From NCBI GenBank assembly GCA_023386395.1, contig JAEWJV010000379.1, positions 1-6,187 of the forward strand: a DNA stretch of 6,187 bases. Direction: 5' to 3'. Made by a program: the position numbers and the translations under genes. The notes beneath the pieces were generated by a model. It made no database searches. It had not been told where the DNA came from and saw nothing but the letters and a program-made list of their open reading frames with translations. Numbering within the stretch: the stretch's first letter is position 1; every line of letters begins with the position of its first letter. Source of the DNA: Bacteroidota bacterium (GTDB taxonomy: Bacteria; Bacteroidota; Bacteroidia; Chitinophagales; Chitinophagaceae). Below, one piece after another: positions 1 to 5,355 of the stretch.

Positions 1-8
1 GAATAGAA

Positions 9-46
9 GGTTGCCTGTCGGCAGGCAATCCGTTATCAATTTTTTT
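9..46 (+). terminator. Hairpin followed by a T-run, possible terminator
   Basis: TTGCCTG (11-17) and CAGGCAA (22-28) form a perfect 7-bp stem around the loop TCGG, and G9-C30 plus a G-T pair at 10/29 extend it to 9 bp. A run of seven T lies at 40-46, nine bases after the stem. That gap is longer than in a classical intrinsic terminator, so this could end a plus-strand gene lying left of the window, or it could be a palindromic extragenic element. The gene it would serve is not visible. Confidence 0.3.
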
Positions 47-120
47 GCCACTGCCGGGCTTAAAGCCAAATTTTCACGGAATCGCTAACCCTGACAGTTT
101 TAAAAGTGGCGGCAAAGAAA
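40..120. repeat. Imperfect inverted repeat able to form a long stem
   Basis: The left arm at 40-52 (seven T followed by GCCACT) pairs with the right arm at 105-120 (AGTGGC, an unpaired GGC, then AAAGAAA). This gives 13 pairs, one of them G-T, with a 3-base bulge. The enclosed stretch holds a smaller hairpin at 57-67. There is no T-run outside either arm, so a simple terminator role is not supported. It may be the core of an intergenic repeat unit or a structured 3' end. Confidence 0.35.
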
Positions 121-323
121 AGCTTTCAGAAAGGAATGACAAAATTTCACTTCTGCATCATAATAGAAACTTCACGGTTTGCGGAATTATCAAAGCTGCG
201 CTTAAGATTATTTATATGTTACCGGCAATTGAACAAATGGCGTCTTCCTTGTGTCACTCCCTTCAGCAGCAGTGCAGATGGCATCTGTTGGCACCTGGAA
301 TTGGGAATCCTTTAGGGTACTTC

Positions 324-338
324 TTTGCCCCGGGCAAA
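324..338. repeat. Short palindrome just downstream of the anti-sigma gene
   Basis: TTTGCCC and GGGCAAA flank a single C, so a hairpin of about six pairs with a 3-base loop is possible. It lies about 50 bases past the minus-strand stop at 387. No T-run follows on the minus strand, so it is at best a weak or atypical transcript end for the sigma/anti-sigma operon. Confidence 0.25.
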
Positions 339-386
339 AAATTTCAACAATATTTTGTGATTGACGGAGCGTACGAAACCCGGCCA

Positions 387-1700
387 CTAAAAGTTAATTA
401 CCACTTTAGCCCTTTTCTTTTTCGCCGGTTTCGTCCATTTTGGGCCGTGCTTTAATATCTCTACGGCTTTTGTGCTATACACATCATTGGGCGATTTGGT
501 TACTTTAATATTATAAGGATTGCCGGAATTATCTATTAAAAACTCCAGTTCTACAAGGTCTCTTGGATTGGTTATGCCCGATGTTGTGGTGTCCTTATTC
601 AATTGTGTAACCACATAGTTATTAAAATTATTCCATCCACCCACTGGCATGGCAGAATCGCCGCTCATTTTTCTTTGCGCACGGATGAGTGAATCTGTAA
701 ATGCATTTCTTTTTATACCGTAACCAGTAACCACCACATCGTTTAAAGACTCGCTGCTTTGTTTTAACATGATAGGTTTATTAAAACCCTGCTGTAATGC
801 GGTGCTTTGGGTGTTATAGCCAACAGTGCTTGCCGTTACAAGTAATGATGTATCATTTTTTTGCAGGTTAAAATCACCATTTATATCGGTTAAAACTGCG
901 GCTTTATTATCTGCTGAAATCACAGAAACGCCTGCAATAGGCTTATTGTTTTCATCAACCACTTTCCCGGAAAAAGTAGTCGGCAGAACAGAAAGGCCGC
1001 TAACCTTCCCCTGCAAAGTTGTTCGCAGGCTGTCTGCATTTGCTGCAGAAGCTGCAGAATATGATCTTGACATCATCGTTTTTTCAGGAACAGAAGCAGG
1101 GGAAGCTGCAATCGAAACATCTGTTTTATAAGCATCTGCTTCCGCTTCATTTGACGCATTGGTACCAACAACTTCAGCTTTTTCTTTTTTCTTTGTTTTA
1201 ACTGATGGAGGCTGTGCTTTTTTTGCAACTTTATTTTCTGCAATTAATAAAGCTGTATCTGCCTGCCCGATTTCATCAGCAGCTTTAGCCGGTGCAACAG
1301 CAGAATCTTTTACAGCTTCTTTTTTAACCGGCATCTGCCGCACTTTTGCAATCTCTGCCTGCTTATCTGAAGATGATGTTTTTGTTAAGAAAGATATTAC
1401 CAAACCAATGCCGGCCAATACAATAACCAAAGCGGCAATATTCAGCCACCTTGTTCTTTTATTAAAGGCAACGATTTTAGTTTTTTGTTTTTCTGCAAAC
1501 AGGCCCGCATTTATTTCATTCAAATGTTGTTTGGCTGTGTTAATATCGGCTTCATTAAAACCTTCTATGGCATCGGCCAGAAACGGGTCCTGCAAGGCAG
1601 CTTTTTCTATGTCATGCATTTCTGTTGCCGACATGCTGCCCTGCAAATACCGCTGAATATCTTCAAACGAATAATTAATATGTTTTAACGGCTCAGCCAT
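387..1700 (-). CDS. Anti-sigma-type membrane protein with CPD and TonB-C-like domains
   Basis: A 437-residue protein predicted to hold the neighbouring ECF sigma factor at the inner membrane and to sense a periplasmic signal. Residues 1-80 are cytoplasmic and begin with a helical segment (FEDIQRYLQGSMSATEMHDI, then DPFLADAIEGF) that I know from Bacteroidota anti-sigma and TonB-linked proteins; no zinc-finger cysteines are present. One membrane helix covers about 85-105 (WLNIAALVIVLAGIGL), preceded by KRTR as expected for a cytoplasmic N-terminus. A Lys/Ala-rich linker spans about 106-225. A plug-like fragment LQGKVSGLSV (229-238), a CPD domain (about 242-315) and the motif LNDVVVTGYG (319-328) follow. 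Residues about 380-437 (DLVELEFLIDNSGNPYNIKV, then PKWTKPAKKK) resemble the TonB C-terminal domain. The ATG at 1700 overlaps the sigma stop by 8 bp, indicating translational coupling. It is not a standard FecR protein. The anti-sigma role rests on this arrangement; the signal is unknown. Confidence 0.8.
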   Translation of the reverse strand: MAEPLKHINYSFEDIQRYLQGSMSATEMHDIEKAALQDPFLADAIEGFNEADINTAKQHLNEINAGLFAEKQKTKIVAFNKRTRWLNIAALVIVLAGIGLVISFLTKTSSSDKQAEIAKVRQMPVKKEAVKDSAVAPAKAADEIGQADTALLIAENKVAKKAQPPSVKTKKKEKAEVVGTNASNEAEADAYKTDVSIAASPASVPEKTMMSRSYSAASAANADSLRTTLQGKVSGLSVLPTTFSGKVVDENNKPIAGVSVISADNKAAVLTDINGDFNLQKNDTSLLVTASTVGYNTQSTALQQGFNKPIMLKQSSESLNDVVVTGYGIKRNAFTDSLIRAQRKMSGDSAMPVGGWNNFNNYVVTQLNKDTTTSGITNPRDLVELEFLIDNSGNPYNIKVTKSPNDVYSTKAVEILKHGPKWTKPAKKKRAKVVINF

Positions 1701-2295
1701 TTTTTTCCATACAGATTTTTAAATTACGCCGCCCGTTTTGTATAAGGCTTCGCACTTTATTCCATTCATAACCGGTTTGTTCCACTATTTCATTATAACA
1801 TTTGTTTTCAAGATAAAATAGCTGAATGCTTTGCTTTTGTTCATCCGGCAAATGTTCAATACAAAATTCCAGCTTTTTTAATTCGCTTTCTTTTTCAAGC
1901 ACATCGTCAAGATGCGAAAAGTCTTCCGATTGCATAACCGTTGGCGTAAATTCCACAGTTTGCATTTTTTTATTTTTCCGCAACTGCATCAGGCAATGAT
2001 TTTTTGCCACTACATATAACCAGCTTTTAAAATTATCTACTTCGTGTGTTTGCAGCTTTGTTAATAATTCCTGGTAAATATTCATCACTGCATCTTTCCC
2101 AGCTTCTGCATCTTTTAAATATTTTATACACACGCCATATACAAGGCTGGTATAACGCAGGTACAATTGTGCCAGCAGTTGCTGGTCGTTTTGCTTTTTA
2201 AATTCAACCAGCAATGCTTCATCTGTTAATGATGCGATGGATTGTATATGTTTTAACTGTGCAGGCAATGTTTGTGAATAATGATAAGACCTCAC
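1693..2295 (-). CDS. ECF-type RNA polymerase sigma factor (sigma-70 family)
   Basis: It directs RNA polymerase to a specific promoter set, probably when released by the membrane anti-sigma protein encoded just downstream. Counting from GTG 2295 (200 residues), region 2 lies at about 41-108, with LYLRYTSLVYGVCIKYLKD, then DAVMNIYQELLTKL, then the region 2.4-like FKSWLYVVAKNHCLMQLRK at 89-107. Region 4 lies at about 136-194, with LPDEQKQSIQLFYLENKCYN and a helix-turn-helix ending NKVRSLIQNGRRNLK. There is no region 1 or 3 and no C-terminal extension, as usual for ECF factors. The frame stays open to a TTG at 2349, but its first 18 codons fall in a repeat-like sequence and the TTG lies on a possible promoter, so I prefer GTG 2295; TTG 2268 is also possible. 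No in-frame ATG exists before the conserved core. The product class is secure, the start is not. Confidence 0.9.
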   Translation of the reverse strand: MRSYHYSQTLPAQLKHIQSIASLTDEALLVEFKKQNDQQLLAQLYLRYTSLVYGVCIKYLKDAEAGKDAVMNIYQELLTKLQTHEVDNFKSWLYVVAKNHCLMQLRKNKKMQTVEFTPTVMQSEDFSHLDDVLEKESELKKLEFCIEHLPDEQKQSIQLFYLENKCYNEIVEQTGYEWNKVRSLIQNGRRNLKICMEKNG

Positions 2296-2347
2296 AAAGA
2301 TGCATAAAGCCTGGTGAAACTTCGCGTCTTTGTGCCTTGGTGGTTTC
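2281..2347 (-). repeat. Extragenic repeat-like sequence in the sigma factor leader
   Basis: Read on the minus strand this begins AAACCACCAAGGCACAAAGA, closely resembling a dispersed intergenic repeat (CCAC-AAGGCACAAAG type) that I recall from many Bacteroidota genomes. It contains inverted 8-mers: on the plus strand CACAAAGA at 2293-2300 and TCTTTGTG at 2327-2334. It supplies the leader of the sigma gene and the first codons of its longest frame (KPPRHKDAKFH), which do not resemble an ECF N-terminus. Family membership is from memory, and there is no second copy in this window. Confidence 0.5.
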
Positions 2348-2354
2348 AAAATTA
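2347..2354 (-). promoter_or_regulatory. Candidate Bacteroidota -7 element for the sigma operon
   Basis: The minus strand reads TAATTTTG here, an exact match to the Bacteroidota -7 consensus TAnnTTTG. Transcription would begin near 2340, upstream of the sigma core. I see no good TTTG -33 box at the usual distance, so support is partial; the motif is short and the region AT-rich. If real, it rules out the TTG at 2349 as the translation start. Confidence 0.3.
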
Positions 2355-2429
2355 CAAATGCTTTAAAATTTTTTCTTTCGCCTTATGTAATCAGGAAATT
2401 ATTTGCATCTCCTTATTAAACCAGTTGCT

Positions 2430-2744
2430 ATGCAAACGAATAAATCATGCACAGGAAAAATAATTATCTGCACCATGGTTGCCCTGCTTTCTTTTTCAAT
2501 TGTAAATGCGCAGCAAAAAGCCAGGCCGGCGTATCCGTTTACAGACAGCTTAAACAATGATATTTTAAAGCTGCCAACACCAAAACTTACTTATAAAGGA
2601 AACGGTAATCATTTTGATATTTATACCGCTACACCGGATAACGTGTATATAATAAAGCCCGACAGCACAATTCGTTTTAATATGCCCACGGGGAATTACA
2701 GGATGATAACAACATCCATCTCAAAAACTAAAGAAAGTAATTAA
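2430..2744 (+). CDS. Small exported protein of unknown function
   Basis: I do not recognise this 104-residue protein. From ATG 2430 it opens with a clear Sec signal peptide: lysines at 5 and 10, a hydrophobic core IIICTMVALLSFSIV (11-25) and a likely signal peptidase I site after VNA (27). The two cysteines lie in the signal sequence and neither forms a lipobox, so it should be a soluble periplasmic or secreted protein of about 77 residues. The mature part contains YKGNGNHFDIYTATPDN followed by IIKPDSTIRFNMP, a compact stretch that may define a small family, and ends with a hydrophilic tail. A TTG at 2403 in the same frame would add nine residues before the signal peptide and is unlikely to be used. 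It starts divergently from the sigma gene and ends 20 bp before the VWA gene, so it is probably cotranscribed with that gene and may act with it. Confidence 0.7.
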   Translation: MQTNKSCTGKIIICTMVALLSFSIVNAQQKARPAYPFTDSLNNDILKLPTPKLTYKGNGNHFDIYTATPDNVYIIKPDSTIRFNMPTGNYRMITTSISKTKESN

Positions 2745-2764
2745 ATAACCGTTAATCAAGCAAT

Positions 2765-4717
2765 ATGAAAAAGATATTTTTTGCGGGCATTCTGCTCGCC
2801 CTGCTAAGCTTTGCATTTACTTCAAAAACAAACAGAACAATAACAGGAACAATACAGGATGAAAATCGGAAACCGGTTATGGGCGTCTCTGTTGTTGCAA
2901 AGGGCACAAATAGCGGAGTTGTTTCAGGTGTTAATGGTAAATTTTCTATTGTTGTTGATGATAAGGTTAAAGCGCTGGAGGTATCTTATGTTGGTTATAA
3001 AACGGCAACAGTAAAGCTTTCTGATCAATCAGATTATACGATTGTGCTTAAAACACAGGTTTCAAACCTTAACGAAGTGGTGATAGTTGGTTATGGAAAT
3101 GAAAGCACCGATCTTGCTTTAAATACAGCGCCGGTTATGTCTCAGCAATTAAGTGGCAGGGCCGCAGGTATTTATATACGCGGCAGTAAAAGCATGAATT
3201 CAACCCGGCATAAAGAGAAAAAAGAATATGATGAATCATGGCGTTATAACGGCAACTTCAATACGGAAGGTTATGATCACATTGTTGAAAATCCTTTCTT
3301 AAAAACAAATGATAACCCGCTTTCCACTTTTTCTATTGATGTGGATGCTGCATCATACGCCAACATACGTCGCTTTATAAATGATGGCAGGTTGCCGCCG
3401 GCTGGCGCTGTGCGTATTGAAGAAATGATCAACTATTTCAATTATAGTTACCCGCAACCGCAAGGCGATGCGCCATTCAGCATTAATACAGAAATATCAA
3501 ACTGCCCATGGAATGCCCAACATACATTAGTAATGATTGGATTGCAGGGAAAGAAAATTTCAACCCAAAACCTCCCTGCTTCCAATCTTGTTTTCCTTAT
3601 TGATGTTAGCGGCAGCATGTATGAGCCTGATAAACTGCCATTGGTACAATCATCTTTAAAATTATTGGTTGACCAATTGCGGCCGCAGGATAAAGTAGCA
3701 TTGGTGGTATATGCGGGCAATGCGGGTTTGGTGTTGCCATCAACAAGCGGCGATGAAAAGACGAAGATCAAAGACGCCATTGATGCACTGGAAGCAGGCG
3801 GCTCAACTGCAGGCGGGGCAGGTATTCAGCTTGCTTATAAAACTGCCCGGAATAATTTTATAAAAGGCGGCAACAACCGCGTTATACTTTGTACCGATGG
3901 AGATTTTAATGTGGGCCAAAGCAGCGAAGATGAACTGCAAACCCTGATAGAAGAGGAGAGAAGCTCCGGCGTGTTTCTTTCTGTACTGGGCTTTGGAACG
4001 GGTAATTACCAGGATGCAAAAATGCAAACGCTTGCCGATAAAGGAAACGGAAATCATAACTATATTGATAATATCAGCGAGGCTAAAAAAGTTTTTGTAA
4101 ACGAGTTTGGCGGAACATTATTTACAATAGCAAAAGATGTAAAGCTGCAGATTGAGTTCAATTCTGAAAAAGTACAGGGTTACCGTTTGATTGGTTATGA
4201 AAACCGCTTGCTGAATAAAGAAGATTTTAATGATGACAAAAAAGATGCAGGCGAATTGGGCAGCGGCCACACAGTTACAGCTTTATATGAATTGATTCCG
4301 GCCGGTATAAAAGATACCATGTTGAAAGATGTGGATGCGTTGCGGTATCAAAAAATAAAACCATTATCAAAGCGTAATTTTAATGACGAGGTAATGAACA
4401 TAAAGCTGCGTTATAAAAAAGCGGATGGCGATAAGAGCATTTTGATTGAACACCCGTTAAAAGATGAAAACATTGCTTTCAATTCAACATCGGATAATTT
4501 TCGCTTTGCAACCGCCGTCGCTGCATTTGGCATGTTGCTGCGCAATTCTGAATATAAAGGCGTGGCTGATTTTTCAACGGTAAGAGATATGGCACAATCC
4601 GCAATTGCAAACGATGAAGAAGGCTACAGGAAAGAGTTTATCAATCTTGTAAAAAAAGCATCGTCATTAAAACAAAAAGAAACCGTTTCTGTTATTGTTG
4701 ATGATAATGATGACTAA
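2765..4717 (+). CDS. YfbK-type von Willebrand factor A protein with N-terminal CPD domain
   Basis: A 650-residue exported protein. Residues 1-20 form a Sec signal peptide without a lipobox cysteine. A CPD domain covers about 24-97 (ITGTIQDENRKPVMGVSVVA, ending in EVSYVGYKTATVKL). A SusC-like LNEVVIVGYG (102-111) and a plug-like QLSGRAAGIYIRG (128-140) follow. The YfbK-type pre-VWA region starts near 176 (NPFLKTNDNPLSTFSIDVDA, then NCPWN at 246-250). The VWA domain covers about 274-450 with a complete metal-ion-dependent adhesion site: D280-V-S282-G-S284, T348 in GGSTAGGAG, and D378 in TDGD. The rest (about 460-640) matches the C-terminal YfbK-family domain (DUF3520). It probably binds a protein partner through Mg2+ in the periplasm or at the cell surface; the partner is unknown. 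ATG 2765 is the only sensible start. It follows the small exported gene by 20 bp and diverges from the sigma/anti-sigma pair, so control by that sigma factor is plausible but unproven. Confidence 0.9.
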   Translation: MKKIFFAGILLALLSFAFTSKTNRTITGTIQDENRKPVMGVSVVAKGTNSGVVSGVNGKFSIVVDDKVKALEVSYVGYKTATVKLSDQSDYTIVLKTQVSNLNEVVIVGYGNESTDLALNTAPVMSQQLSGRAAGIYIRGSKSMNSTRHKEKKEYDESWRYNGNFNTEGYDHIVENPFLKTNDNPLSTFSIDVDAASYANIRRFINDGRLPPAGAVRIEEMINYFNYSYPQPQGDAPFSINTEISNCPWNAQHTLVMIGLQGKKISTQNLPASNLVFLIDVSGSMYEPDKLPLVQSSLKLLVDQLRPQDKVALVVYAGNAGLVLPSTSGDEKTKIKDAIDALEAGGSTAGGAGIQLAYKTARNNFIKGGNNRVILCTDGDFNVGQSSEDELQTLIEEERSSGVFLSVLGFGTGNYQDAKMQTLADKGNGNHNYIDNISEAKKVFVNEFGGTLFTIAKDVKLQIEFNSEKVQGYRLIGYENRLLNKEDFNDDKKDAGELGSGHTVTALYELIPAGIKDTMLKDVDALRYQKIKPLSKRNFNDEVMNIKLRYKKADGDKSILIEHPLKDENIAFNSTSDNFRFATAVAAFGMLLRNSEYKGVADFSTVRDMAQSAIANDEEGYRKEFINLVKKASSLKQKETVSVIVDDNDD

Positions 4718-4781
4718 AAAATAGCTATATAATTTATTTATCCGGGAAGCTCCTGGCAGATTAAAGGGCATTATTACCAGC

Positions 4782-4841
4782 TACCGGTCTGACGTTTTTA
4801 GAAGTAAATGGATCAGTGTTTACTAAAGCGTCTGACCGGTA
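4782..4841. repeat. Long imperfect hairpin in the convergent intergenic gap
   Basis: TACCGGTCTGACG (4782-4794) and CGTCTGACCGGTA (4829-4841) are 13-base inverted arms with one mismatch. Inside them TTTAGAAGTAAA (4797-4808) can pair with TTTACTAAA (4819-4827) across a 3-base bulge, leaving the loop TGGATCAGTG. The element lies between the VWA stop (4717) and the end of the convergent acetyltransferase gene (4900), so a shared transcript-end or RNA-stability role fits. No T-run follows either arm, so it is not a classical terminator. A dispersed palindromic element is the alternative. The rest of 4718-4899 holds only a weak stem, CCGGGA/TCCTGG, at 4742-4756. Confidence 0.6.
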
Positions 4842-4899
4842 TTCAGAATGATAACTCAACAAATTCTTAATTTATGAGAAGTATCTATGATTAATTACA

Positions 4900-5352
4900 C
4901 TACTTTATTTCAACGCTGCAGTTAATCCATTCAGCATCAAAAGATGCATTGTATTTTTTATAAAAATTGATAGCAGATTCGTTCCATTCCAGTACCTGCC
5001 ACACAATACCGTTGAACTTTTTTTCTTTAGCTTCTTCAATCAAACGGTCAAACAACAGTTTGCCAATACCTCTGCCGCGTGCCTTTTCGGTAACCAAAAA
5101 ATCTTCAAGGTACATACGCTGGCCTTTCCAGGTTGAATAACGTATGTAGTATAAAACAAAGCCCAGTACAATGCCATCTTCTTCGGCGGCAAAGCCCCAC
5201 CACACAGGCTTTTCGCCAAATCCGCTTTCAATAAAATGGTCAAGTGTTACCGTAACTTCATCAGGTGCTTTTTCATAAACCGCCAGCTCATGCACGAGTT
5301 CAAGCAGGCGTGCACAATCTTCTTTAACTATTCTTCTGATTGTAATACTCAT
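4900..5352 (-). CDS. GNAT N-acetyltransferase, SSAT-like (diamine/thialysine type)
   Basis: A complete 150-residue acetyltransferase that should transfer acetyl from acetyl-CoA to a primary amine. It aligns by eye along its whole length with the spermidine/spermine N1-acetyltransferase and thialysine acetyltransferase branch: EDCARLLELVHELAVYEKAP near the start, FVLYYIRYSTWKG (65-77), YLEDFLV (81-87), the acetyl-CoA loop RGRGIG (92-97), and VLEWNESAINFY (120-131). Glu83 and Tyr131 sit where human SSAT1 has its catalytic Glu92 and Tyr140. Bacterial members differ in substrate (polyamines, thialysine, other amino acids), so the exact amine cannot be named. It starts 3 bp after the upstream oxidase gene stops and is certainly in the same operon, which hints at amino-acid or amine chemistry. 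It is a soluble cytoplasmic protein with no signal peptide. Confidence 0.88.
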   Translation of the reverse strand: MSITIRRIVKEDCARLLELVHELAVYEKAPDEVTVTLDHFIESGFGEKPVWWGFAAEEDGIVLGFVLYYIRYSTWKGQRMYLEDFLVTEKARGRGIGKLLFDRLIEEAKEKKFNGIVWQVLEWNESAINFYKKYNASFDAEWINCSVEIK

Positions 5353-5355
5353 AGA

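Larger units (their letters stand above)
31..386. other. Non-coding, palindrome-rich intergenic region
   Basis: I find no convincing gene here. The longest open plus frame starts at a TTG at 45, shows no recognisable domain and runs 69 bp antisense into the end of the anti-sigma gene. Short palindromes with an odd centre are frequent: GGCTTAAAGCC (57-67), CTTTCAGAAAG (124-134), CAGATGGCATCTG (275-287) and TTTGCCCCGGGCAAA (324-338), plus AAGC/GCTT arms around TGC at 193-203. This suggests structured RNA, a dispersed intergenic repeat or a decayed element rather than a protein gene. The minus strand is the downstream side of the anti-sigma gene, so its 3' untranslated region would lie here. Confidence 0.55.

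Noticed and set aside
45..455. Open plus-strand frame of 136 codons at the left edge
   Set aside because: It starts at TTG, shows no recognisable domain or signal peptide, crosses palindromic non-coding sequence and runs antisense into the conserved 3' end of the anti-sigma gene.
1159..1656. Open plus-strand frame of 165 codons
   Set aside because: It is the antisense shadow of the anti-sigma gene, whose minus-strand frame has a membrane helix, linker and recognisable N-terminal domain in exactly this stretch.
2398..2405. Possible promoter -7 box for the plus-strand genes (ATTATTTG)
   Set aside because: Only the TTTG half fits the Bacteroidota consensus TAnnTTTG, and there is no TTTG at the -33 position. 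The location upstream of ATG 2430 is right, but the motif is too weak to list.
4742..4756. Stem CCGGGA/TCCTGG as terminator of the VWA gene
   Set aside because: Six pairs with one G-T, a 3-base loop and no following T-run do not make a credible intrinsic terminator.
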